Source: Candidatus Stahliibacteriota bacterium
GTDB taxonomy: Bacteria > Hydrothermota > Tepidihabitantia > B3-TA06
Reading direction: 5' to 3'
DNA length: 25,320 bases
NCBI GenBank assembly: GCA_030592225.1
Contig: JAUVJT010000007.1
Coordinates: forward strand, 1-25,320
Each line of letters starts with the position of its first letter. The first letter of the stretch is position 1. Position numbers and translations under genes: made by a program. This document shows positions 1-8,280 of this stretch, one piece after another. The notes under the pieces were generated by a model. That model saw only the letters and a program-made list of their open reading frames with translations. It did not search any database and had not been told where the DNA came from.

Positions 1-53
1 AGTTGCAGCAAATGTATTCAACAAGCCATCCAGCCTCAGCTAGGAGGTTCAGC

Positions 54-3000
54 ATGAGAATAAGAGTAAGAGGCGTCTGGCTCGTCCTGATGCTATTCCT
101 TGTACCGGGTCTTTTGTTGGCCGGTATCACGGGTAAGCTCACCGGACGAGTAAAAGACGCCGGAACAGGAGAACCGCTCGTTTCAGTGAACGTGGTTGTT
201 AAACAAGATGGCCAGCTGGTAACCGGCGCATCGACTAAGTTGGACGGAACCTACGTGATTTCCAACCTCCGTGCCGGTACATACACCGTTGAAATTTCGA
301 TGATTGGCTACCAGACCGTTCTGGTAAACAACGTCAAGGTTACCGCTGACCAGGTTACCAAGCAGGACGTCAGACTCAAGCCCGGCGCAATCGGGTTGCC
401 GCCAGTCGATGTAACGGCCGAGCGAGACCTGTTAGCCGTGGAGGCCACTGCCGTAACCGGCCGGGAAATCAGACAGCAGCCGGTGAGCAACTACGAGGAA
501 GTGGTTAGCCTGGCGGCTGGAGCCACCGAGTCTACCGGCGCGAACTCGGCTGGTCTGCACATCTACGGCGGCAGAACCAACGAGGTTGTCTACGTGGTTG
601 ACGGCATCAACGCCAACGATCCGGTTACCGGTCAATCGGGCGTCTATATCGACAACTCGGCTATCCAGGAGATGACTACCAATACCGGCACCTTTAACGC
701 CGAGTACGGCGACGCCATGTCGGCGGTGGTCAACATTATTACCCGTGAGGGGGGCGCTCGCTTCCGGGGTACGGTCGAGTACGAGACCGATGCCCACCTG
801 CGCCTGAGCAAGGATCCTGTCAAGTATCCCAACCCGGATATGTGGCACAACAAAGGATCATTGTCTTTGGGCGGCCCGTTGGGTCTGCCGCGCGCTACCT
901 TCTTTGTCTCAGGTAACATTCTCGAGCACGAAAACCGGCTTCCCTTCAGCGACCGGCATCGCTACAACGGAACGCTCAAGCTTGCCTGGCGTCCAATCAA
1001 GAGCGGCCCCAAGTTTACCCTTTCGGGCAACTACGCCAACCAGTGGTACCATAGCTACAGCCATGGCTACTCCAAGGGTGTGTGGCTGGGTATGGGCCCC
1101 AGGATCAACCGTGACAACTACCAGTTGAATCTCAAGGTTAACCATCCGGTAACCGAGAAGGTTTCCTACACCATCAATGTTGGCACCTTCAACACCCATT
1201 ACAAGGTATCCTACATGGACGGAGCCCACTACAACGACTTCCGTATGATTGGCCGTCAGATGCTTGACTGGGTCGGTTGGGCCTATGGCCGGACCTGGTG
1301 GGAAGATCTGGAAATCCCTGATACCACCATTACCGACGAAGGCGACACGGTCATAACCGACAGTGTGTTCAAGCGCCTGTATGACGCCGATTCCATGCGG
1401 TTCGTTTTCAAGGCGGATTCTACGTTTTACGCCGGACTGAAGGAAAATGGCGATACAAACTGGGTCAACCTTTGGGAACGCTACGGCCACATCACCGAGG
1501 ATTCCGATTCGATGGCGTGGTTTTACTACAACGAGTTTATCTCCGGGAACGGCTACCTTATCGATCACGGCGACGGTACATACGATGGCGTCTATCGCTG
1601 GGTCGGCCTGGAAGAGCAGCTGGAGGCGTTGAATAATCGGTGGTACGAGGTCAACGAGTGGCGGCCTTCGATCGATGAGAATGGCGACACGGTAGGCGTA
1701 CACTATCATCTGTTCGATTTTGATCTCTACAAGCATTACTATAAGCTGTATCAAGAGTTCCCCGACTCAAGTTACCGCGACCCTGTGACTGGAGATTCAG
1801 TTCATGTGGATAACCCCTACGAGGACAGTCTGGAAACCTCGGGCAACATGTACTACGTGCGCTACAACTCCGATCCCTTGTTCCGCCGCTTCAGCTACTT
1901 TTTCTACCCCTACTGGGCGGAGCGCAACACTACCAAGTACATCGCCGACGCTTCTGTGGACTGGAACCCCAACAAGGTTCACTGGTTCAAGGCAGGAGTA
2001 AGCGGCAACTACCACGTGCTTAACTACGACATGATTAACTTCGTTAACGAGAACCCGTACAACGATACCTACGACAAGAAACCCATCATAGCGGCGGCTT
2101 ACCTTCAGGACAAGGTGGAGTACGAAGATCTGGTGCTTAATGCAGGTATCCGTTTCGACTACTTTGATCCTGCGTCCGATTACTTTATCGACGCGGAGAA
2201 TATTGATTCGGGTATGGTAGCTGCCAAGCCCAAGTTCCAGTTCAGCCCTCGTATGTCCGTTTCCTTTGCCGTATCCGAGAAGGCCAAGATGCACGCTTCG
2301 TATGGTCACTTCTTCCAGCCGGTCAACCTGCAGGATTTGTACGAGAACCTTTCGGCTGACATCACCGTGGGTGTGCCCCTGCTGGGTAATCCCAATCTGC
2401 CGCCTCTGAAGACCGTTTTCTACCAGGCAGGTTACAAGTACATGATCTCGAAGAGCATGGTGTTCGAGCTCAAGGGATACTTCAAGGATCAGGAAAACCT
2501 TCTGGCTACCCGCAGCGTGAGCACTATCTATAAGGGTGAACTGGCTTCCTACACCGTCTACGTGATCGAGGACTTTGCCAAGGTTAAAGGTATAGACGTG
2601 GGGATTGTGCGCCGCGTGCCCAGGTTCCTGTCCTGGAACGTCACCTATTCCTTCATGGATGCCAAGGGTACCGGTTCCTCGGGTCGTGAATTTTACTATC
2701 GCTATCGTGGAACGGCGCTTGAACCTCCCAAACACGAGTACCCTCTGGAATTTGACATAACCCACTCACTCAAGGCGAACCTCAACTTCTACCTTGATCA
2801 TGAGTTCGATGTCAAAGCGCTGAGAAAGACCAACCTGAATGTTCAGTTCAACTACGCTTCAGGATCGCCTTACTGGGCCAGCGACTCCCGCGGCAACGTG
2901 TTGCCTATGGGTACCAAGCGCAAGCCAGGCACCAAAACGGTGGATGCCAAACTGGAAAAATGGTTCTCTCTGGGAGAGAAACTCAACCTGGGAGCCTACG

Positions 3001-3251
3001 TTGACGTACGTAATCTCGTTGGCTGGACCAACGTGGCAAATGTATACGGCGGTACCGGTCTTCCCGATGACTACGGTAACAGTCCGGTTTATGAAGCAGC
3101 CAACTACCGCGGTTACGCAGGTAACGGTTTCAGCGACGAGATGGAAAACTGGGAAGCCGACGTGGCCGACTGGGAACGCTACTATGCCCAGAATCCCTCA
3201 ATGTTCGGCGGGCCGCGCGAGCTGCGTTTCGGCATTCGCATGAGCTTTTAA
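54..3251 (+). CDS. TonB-dependent receptor-like outer-membrane protein with carboxypeptidase-regulatory domain
   Basis: Predicted outer-membrane beta-barrel of 1065 residues, probably for ligand uptake or surface display. I chose ATG 54 because AGGAGG (42-47) lies 6 nt upstream and a clean signal peptide follows (residues 1 to about 24); an open frame also extends upstream to a TTG at 3. Residues about 24-106 are a CarboxypepD_reg-like Ig fold (GRVKDAGTGEPL, then LDGTYVISNLRAGTYTV). Residues about 130-234 are a TonB plug (VYVVDGINANDPV, YGDAMSAVVNIITREGG). The rest is barrel, ending in Phe (GIRMSF), as expected for BAM-dependent insertion. Residues about 416-605 form an unusually long acidic, Trp/Tyr-rich stretch, probably an external loop. 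No TonB box can be identified with certainty. The next gene starts 18 nt later, so this is probably the first gene of an operon with the secreted and PorV-like proteins. The substrate cannot be told from sequence. Confidence 0.88.
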   Translation: MRIRVRGVWLVLMLFLVPGLLLAGITGKLTGRVKDAGTGEPLVSVNVVVKQDGQLVTGASTKLDGTYVISNLRAGTYTVEISMIGYQTVLVNNVKVTADQVTKQDVRLKPGAIGLPPVDVTAERDLLAVEATAVTGREIRQQPVSNYEEVVSLAAGATESTGANSAGLHIYGGRTNEVVYVVDGINANDPVTGQSGVYIDNSAIQEMTTNTGTFNAEYGDAMSAVVNIITREGGARFRGTVEYETDAHLRLSKDPVKYPNPDMWHNKGSLSLGGPLGLPRATFFVSGNILEHENRLPFSDRHRYNGTLKLAWRPIKSGPKFTLSGNYANQWYHSYSHGYSKGVWLGMGPRINRDNYQLNLKVNHPVTEKVSYTINVGTFNTHYKVSYMDGAHYNDFRMIGRQMLDWVGWAYGRTWWEDLEIPDTTITDEGDTVITDSVFKRLYDADSMRFVFKADSTFYAGLKENGDTNWVNLWERYGHITEDSDSMAWFYYNEFISGNGYLIDHGDGTYDGVYRWVGLEEQLEALNNRWYEVNEWRPSIDENGDTVGVHYHLFDFDLYKHYYKLYQEFPDSSYRDPVTGDSVHVDNPYEDSLETSGNMYYVRYNSDPLFRRFSYFFYPYWAERNTTKYIADASVDWNPNKVHWFKAGVSGNYHVLNYDMINFVNENPYNDTYDKKPIIAAAYLQDKVEYEDLVLNAGIRFDYFDPASDYFIDAENIDSGMVAAKPKFQFSPRMSVSFAVSEKAKMHASYGHFFQPVNLQDLYENLSADITVGVPLLGNPNLPPLKTVFYQAGYKYMISKSMVFELKGYFKDQENLLATRSVSTIYKGELASYTVYVIEDFAKVKGIDVGIVRRVPRFLSWNVTYSFMDAKGTGSSGREFYYRYRGTALEPPKHEYPLEFDITHSLKANLNFYLDHEFDVKALRKTNLNVQFNYASGSPYWASDSRGNVLPMGTKRKPGTKTVDAKLEKWFSLGEKLNLGAYVDVRNLVGWTNVANVYGGTGLPDDYGNSPVYEAANYRGYAGNGFSDEMENWEADVADWERYYAQNPSMFGGPRELRFGIRMSF

Positions 3252-3269
3252 GCCAGAGGAGAAATAATA

Positions 3270-6200
3270 ATGAAAAGAAAAACGATTCTTGTTTTGGCGG
3301 GTTTGTTAATCCTGGCCATGCCTCTTCTGGCAAGGATGGATACCCCCGTGCAGGTGGTTCCTCAATCCCAGAACCGTCTTCTCACCGAGGTGACCGACGA
3401 AGCGGCCGACTGGTGGATGATTTGGTGGGTGGATGCAGGCAACCTCTCGGATTTCACGATCAGCAATACCTTGCAGGGCGGTACCTTCGCCCGTCACCCC
3501 AATGATGAGCACGAATTCCGTGGCGAGTTACCCCTTTCGTCGATGTATTCAGGTAATCGAGGCGATTGCAGCGAGTACCCTAAGGGCTCGAATCAGTTCT
3601 ATACCTACGCCTGGGGCCTGTGGGTCGGCAGCCACTATCAGGTTAAGCCCGGCGAGTACGTGTACAACGTCTCTAAGGGTGCGTTTACCTCCGATATAGG
3701 TGCGATGGCCGCCCCTGATATGAAAGAAGCCGGCGGTATGCACAACATCAGCGGCCTGGGTATGTACTTCTCGGATATGACTATTCCTGAAGGCTTTGGA
3801 TACGACGGCGAAGGCGGAAGGCTTTTTCCAACGACTGGCGCTACCCCCATGGAATACCAGGTGTACTGGCCGTTTACGGACAGCGCCGACATCAACCCCC
3901 GCCGCCGCGCCATAGGGATGCCTGAGGTTAGTCCTGAAGTAGGTGACATCATCTCCATGCAGGATACCTATGCGTGCGGCGGAGACTGGATACCGATGAG
4001 CGACGCCCGGTGTATCTGGATACTGTCCACCGGCGCCTACGACGTGCGGGGCCAGGGGCTGCGAATCGAGCAGCGTACCTACGCCTGGAACTACGAGTAC
4101 AACGACTCTTACATCTTCATCAACTACAAGATCCGCAACATGAACGACTTCACGCTCGACTCGGTGTACTTCTCATTCTTCATGGATAACGATATTGCCG
4201 GTGTCTCGAGTGGTTCCAGTCCGGGTGACGAAGGTTACTGGGACGACCTGATCGGGTTCGACGAAGAACTCAACATGGGCTATACCTACGATGCCAACGG
4301 TTCCGAGACAGGCTGGGTCACCCCGGCCGGATACATCGGCGCTATTTTTCTTGATACCCCCAACGACATCGGACTTTCCGGTTTCGAGACCTGGCCGCAG
4401 AGACATGTGATAGATGACCTTGGCCAGGACAGCGTCAAGTACGCGTACATGGCTTCTGCCGATTACATCACCTGGGATAACCCCAACGACGTGCGTATGC
4501 TTATGAATAGCGGTCCTTACATGGAGCTTGCGCCCGATGAAGAGGTAAACCTCACCATAGCGGTGATTGTTGCCTACTCATACGATGAGCTTCGTGAGAA
4601 GGCCATGGCGGCCAAGATCCAGTTCGACAACGGCTACTTCGGCTACTCGCCTCCGCCCAACCCCAGTCTTGCCGTAGTTCCCGGTGACAGCGTTGTCTTC
4701 CTTACCTGGGGCAGCGAATCGGAGAACTATGTTGATCCCATGAGCGGTCTGGCGACGTTCGAGGGCTACCGTGTGTACAAGAGTCTATCAGGGCTTACCG
4801 ATACCTGGCAGCTTCTCGCCGACTACGATCTGGTGGATTCGGAGAATCCCGATACGGCTGTTGTCGAGCATACCTCCGGGCCCAGCAAGGCCAGCATAAA
4901 GTACCTTTCTGTATATTGGAATGAGTTCGTTCCGACAGAGCCTTCCGAGTACGGATTCGAGAAAAATGCCTACACCCTTACTTTCCAGGAAGACGCCGAC
5001 TATTCTTACTACATCGTTTATGACGTGGCCGAGCAGAAACAGCTGACCTACAACTCCGAGGCACTTACCGAAGGCGGTTACTGCATCCTCGATGCGATTA
5101 ACGGCGGCGCTATTCAGCTCGATGACGCCATTGCGGCCACCGGTACGGTGACCTTTACCGGTCAGGCAGGCGATTCTATACCCAAAGGTACAATCGCAGC
5201 AACCGATGTGGACGATGCGGTACACGGATACGTAGAGTTCCAGACTCAAGCTGCTGCAGTAATCGATTCCGGAGAGACCACGGTTGATGCAAACGTTCAG
5301 GCCAGTATCCCCGGCGAGATCGGCAATGTCTGGACCGGTGCGATTACTACCATAGTAAGCAGCGACGTTCCCCCTGGTCTTACGGTTACCAACAACGCGT
5401 CCATCACTGGCGGTGTTGACGGCGTTACTCACTATCCCTATAACCCCGGCGATATAATCTTTATCGACGGCGGCCAGTACACCATCGAGGCGCCTGCCGA
5501 TACCCAGCCCGGAGACATCGTTGATCCCATCCCGGGAGAGGTGTTCACCATATACTCCTACCCCGGAGCAGCGCTGAGTAACCAAGCAGGTTTGCGTCAT
5601 TACTACATCGACGAGGACGTTCACAACGGCCAGATATACTACTACTCGGTAACCGCTTACTCGCGTTCCCAGCCCACCGAGGGTGTGGACGAGTTGGAAG
5701 GCGGAAAAACCGGTAAAACCTACTGGGCGGTTCCGCGCACCAATCCTGCCGGTTGGGAGAATGCCTGGGCATCACCTGCCGAGCGTATCGCCGGAGACGG
5801 CAGCGCTTTGGTGGTAGACAGCGTTATCTCTCCGGACGAGGTTACCGGTCACACCTACGAGGTAGGTTTCCGTGCGGTCGAGAGGATCGACACCATCATC
5901 GACGGTTCAGACGTGACCATCGATACCATGGATGTAATCAAGTACGCCTATTTCGAGGATACCGACTCTGGCTACGTCGTTCTGGACAGCTTCCCGGTGC
6001 ACGCCGGTGAATTCAGCGGTCCGGTAATTGACGGTGTATTCGTTCAGGTGGCTGCGGTTTCCATGGATACCCTCGATATCGAGACCCAGATCGATTCTCT
6101 GCAAACTGGCTGGTTGGTAAGACAAACCGGAACCGACTTCAACGTCAGGGTGGAGTGGGATAATACAATCCAGGTACCGATAACCAAGGACTTTCTGGTG

Positions 6201-6941
6201 GATATCGTTGAGAGTGCCATGGATGACCATCCAACCCGACCCACAAAATGCCTGGTCGATGTATCGGTATACGACAGTCCTTCGGAGACCGCGGAATTGC
6301 TTTGGCGCGGAGCAGATTCAAGCATAGTTGATGATGCCAAGTTTGAGATTTGGTATCCCCGCGTTGATTTCAATCACCTGGAATACAAGAAATTCAGGGT
6401 GATCTTCAACGACACAATTACCGAGATTCAAAAAATAACGCATGTCGACAGTTCCCAGACCCCCTATGATACTACCTACACTGAAGATACCCTTGCTTTG
6501 GTGACATGGCCAGAGCCCGGCGATCAGTGGTTGCTCAAGACGCTGAAATCCACCACCGAAGAGGACCTTTTCCGTTATGAGACCTATGCTGTCGGGTTGA
6601 CCGAAGAGAACATCGAGGATGAACTCAACAAGATTCGTGTGGTACCCAATCCTTACTACGTACGTGCGCCCTGGGATCTTGACCAGCATTCCCGCCACGT
6701 CATGTTCCAGGATCTGCCCATGAAGTGTACAATCCGAATATTCAACTCGGCGGGTCTTCTGATTCGAACCATAGAACACGACGGAGAAGGATTGTACGGC
6801 GCAGCAGGTTCGGCAGAATGGAACTTGTTGACCGAAGGCGGAATGGATTGTACCAGCGGCTTATACATCTGGCAAGTCCAGACCGAGACCACAGACGGAA
6901 AGAAGTACACTAAAGTTGGCAAATTTGCCATTATCAGGTAG
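3270..6941 (+). CDS. Large secreted protein with nested baseplate-J-like module and type IX-like C-terminal domain
   Basis: Predicted exported protein of 1223 residues. AGAGGAGAAA ends a few nt before ATG 3270, and residues 1-21 are a signal peptide. The N-terminal ~450 residues are not recognised; they are rich in Trp, Tyr, Asp and Gly. From about 461 an Fn3-like domain begins (FEGYRVYKS at 497-505) and its closing strands appear only at 778-799 (DEDVHNGQIYYYSVTAYSR). Inside this split domain, residues about 625-718 have the pattern of phage baseplate J-like proteins (GTVTFTG, IPKGT, IPGEIGNVWTGAITTI, TGGVDG). From VPNPY (1125-1129) to the end is a FlgD/Por-tail-like Ig domain typical of type IX cargo in FCB bacteria. 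The PorV-like gene starts 9 nt downstream, which fits surface export or anchoring. No enzymatic motif was found; a structural or adhesive surface role is inference. Confidence 0.85.
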   Translation: MKRKTILVLAGLLILAMPLLARMDTPVQVVPQSQNRLLTEVTDEAADWWMIWWVDAGNLSDFTISNTLQGGTFARHPNDEHEFRGELPLSSMYSGNRGDCSEYPKGSNQFYTYAWGLWVGSHYQVKPGEYVYNVSKGAFTSDIGAMAAPDMKEAGGMHNISGLGMYFSDMTIPEGFGYDGEGGRLFPTTGATPMEYQVYWPFTDSADINPRRRAIGMPEVSPEVGDIISMQDTYACGGDWIPMSDARCIWILSTGAYDVRGQGLRIEQRTYAWNYEYNDSYIFINYKIRNMNDFTLDSVYFSFFMDNDIAGVSSGSSPGDEGYWDDLIGFDEELNMGYTYDANGSETGWVTPAGYIGAIFLDTPNDIGLSGFETWPQRHVIDDLGQDSVKYAYMASADYITWDNPNDVRMLMNSGPYMELAPDEEVNLTIAVIVAYSYDELREKAMAAKIQFDNGYFGYSPPPNPSLAVVPGDSVVFLTWGSESENYVDPMSGLATFEGYRVYKSLSGLTDTWQLLADYDLVDSENPDTAVVEHTSGPSKASIKYLSVYWNEFVPTEPSEYGFEKNAYTLTFQEDADYSYYIVYDVAEQKQLTYNSEALTEGGYCILDAINGGAIQLDDAIAATGTVTFTGQAGDSIPKGTIAATDVDDAVHGYVEFQTQAAAVIDSGETTVDANVQASIPGEIGNVWTGAITTIVSSDVPPGLTVTNNASITGGVDGVTHYPYNPGDIIFIDGGQYTIEAPADTQPGDIVDPIPGEVFTIYSYPGAALSNQAGLRHYYIDEDVHNGQIYYYSVTAYSRSQPTEGVDELEGGKTGKTYWAVPRTNPAGWENAWASPAERIAGDGSALVVDSVISPDEVTGHTYEVGFRAVERIDTIIDGSDVTIDTMDVIKYAYFEDTDSGYVVLDSFPVHAGEFSGPVIDGVFVQVAAVSMDTLDIETQIDSLQTGWLVRQTGTDFNVRVEWDNTIQVPITKDFLVDIVESAMDDHPTRPTKCLVDVSVYDSPSETAELLWRGADSSIVDDAKFEIWYPRVDFNHLEYKKFRVIFNDTITEIQKITHVDSSQTPYDTTYTEDTLALVTWPEPGDQWLLKTLKSTTEEDLFRYETYAVGLTEENIEDELNKIRVVPNPYYVRAPWDLDQHSRHVMFQDLPMKCTIRIFNSAGLLIRTIEHDGEGLYGAAGSAEWNLLTEGGMDCTSGLYIWQVQTETTDGKKYTKVGKFAIIR

Positions 6942-6950
6942 GAGGAAGAG

Positions 6951-8036
6951 ATGAAGACGACTAAAAGACTCCTTATCCTCAGCATCCTGGCACTGGCAGT
7001 GATCGTTACCCCTGCATCGGCGCGTCTGGGCGGGTCCGGCGCATCGGCATCCTTCCTGACCATGGGCGGCGGTGCGCGTCCCATATCCATGGGTTGCGCT
7101 TATACTGCTCTGGCCGATGGACCGGACGCCTTGTTCTGGAACCCGGCTGGGATAGCCAATATGGACCGGATATCCGGGACATTCGGACAGGCGATTCTGT
7201 TTGCCGGCATGCTTGAAGAGAACCTCGCTCTGGGAGTTCCCCTCAGCGAGTTTGAAACCATAGGTTTCCAGATACTGGCGCATCTTTCAGGCCCAATTGA
7301 GGTTACCACCTACGAAGATCAGCACGGTACAGGCAACTACTACTCCGCCAACAACTACGCGGTTGGCATCTCCTACGCGAGAAAGATGACGGAGAAGTTC
7401 TCTGCAGGCGTCACTGCCAAGGTTATAGATCTCACCCTGCATACGGTTGCCGCCTGGGGGCTTGCCGTTGATGTCGGCGCTGTCTACAACGTCGGTATTC
7501 GCAACCTCAGGCTGGGGTTCGTGCTGCAGAACTTTGGCCCTGATATGGTCTATAAGGGTGAAGCCCTGTGGTTTAATGCCAACATAGACACCCTGCAGTC
7601 TGAGGATATACCATCCACCTATCAGTCTGAACCGTTCCGCCTGCCCTTTACCTTTGCCGGAGGTATCGCCATGGATCTTATCGAAGGTCCTCCCTCACGA
7701 CTCACCATGACTGTGGATTTCGCTCACCTGTCGGATCAGCCTGCCAAGGGCGCCGTTGGTCTTGAATACGGACTCAATGAGACGCTTTTCCTTCGTCTCG
7801 GTCTGGGGATCAATACCGCCCCTGAACTCGGCACCGATGATGACGATACCGAAGCTACGGTTGACGGAGCGACAATAATCCGCGAAGTACTTTCCAACCG
7901 GAATGACCGAGGTCCTGCGGCAGGGCTTGGCGTAAAGATACCCGTTGGCAGCTACGAGGTAGGACTGGACTATAGCTTTGAGTGGCACTGGTACCTTGCT
8001 CCGGTTCACCGCGCTTCGCTGGTGATGGAGTTTTAA
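6951..8036 (+). CDS. PorV/UPF0164-like outer-membrane protein
   Basis: Predicted FadL-like beta-barrel of 361 residues from the PorV/PorQ (UPF0164) group. GGAGGAAG overlaps the stop codon of the upstream gene and lies just before ATG 6951. Residues 1-24 are a signal peptide (cleavage after ASA). The family hallmark follows: FLTMGGGARPISMGCAYTAL and then DALFWNPAGIA (about residues 36-69). The protein ends MEF, a typical barrel terminus. In Bacteroidota PorV shuttles or anchors type IX cargo. Its position directly after a gene with a type IX-like C-terminal domain suggests the same partnership here, but no core type IX translocon gene (SprA, PorK, PorL, PorM, PorN) is in this window. Last gene of the 54-8036 operon. 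The family call is firm; the type IX role is inference. Confidence 0.85.
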   Translation: MKTTKRLLILSILALAVIVTPASARLGGSGASASFLTMGGGARPISMGCAYTALADGPDALFWNPAGIANMDRISGTFGQAILFAGMLEENLALGVPLSEFETIGFQILAHLSGPIEVTTYEDQHGTGNYYSANNYAVGISYARKMTEKFSAGVTAKVIDLTLHTVAAWGLAVDVGAVYNVGIRNLRLGFVLQNFGPDMVYKGEALWFNANIDTLQSEDIPSTYQSEPFRLPFTFAGGIAMDLIEGPPSRLTMTVDFAHLSDQPAKGAVGLEYGLNETLFLRLGLGINTAPELGTDDDDTEATVDGATIIREVLSNRNDRGPAAGLGVKIPVGSYEVGLDYSFEWHWYLAPVHRASLVMEF

Positions 8037-8046
8037 CAAAACTTCC

Positions 8047-8072
8047 TTTTCTCACCCTGCGGGGTGAGAAAA
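8047..8072. terminator. Symmetrical hairpin after the PorV-like gene
   Basis: Eleven-bp stem (TTTTCTCACCC pairing with GGGTGAGAAAA) with loop TGCG, starting 11 nt after the stop at 8036. On the + strand it is followed by A-rich rather than T-rich sequence, so it may protect the 3' end or act with the second hairpin at 8090. Confidence 0.55.
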
Positions 8073-8089
8073 TCTGGATTTAACTGATG

Positions 8090-8120
8090 AAGGGGCAGTC
8101 TTTAGACTGCCCCTTCTTGT
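8090..8120 (+). terminator. Rho-independent terminator of the surface-protein operon
   Basis: Perfect 11-bp stem (AAGGGGCAGTC, 8090-8100, with GACTGCCCCTT, 8105-8115), loop TTTA, then the T-rich tail CTTGTTG. It is the second of two hairpins that close the operon ending at 8036. Confidence 0.75.
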
Positions 8121-8212
8121 TGCATCCCGGCAGGCGTTCCCGGAATGATTGAGAACATAACGACGATTCCCGACAAAAGGGCTGCCATTATCAGGGTGAT
8201 TAAATGTAACCT

Positions 8213-8243
8213 TTGAATAGTTCGTGCGTCTAAGTTGTAGAAT
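8213..8243 (+). promoter_or_regulatory. Possible promoter of the efflux operon
   Basis: TTGAAT (8213-8218), 19-nt spacer, TAGAAT (8238-8243), in the gap between the terminator at 8120 and the TolC-like gene. The spacer is longer than at the other promoters in this window, so the call is tentative. Confidence 0.3.
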
Positions 8244-8280
8244 AGATAACAAACGTAGCACAACGCACTTAACAAGTTAA

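Noticed and set aside
909..5624. Long open frames opposite the receptor and secreted-protein genes (about 280-320 codons)
   Set aside because: They mirror the codon bias of the genuine genes, have no ribosome sites, and their translations show no recognisable domains or leaders.
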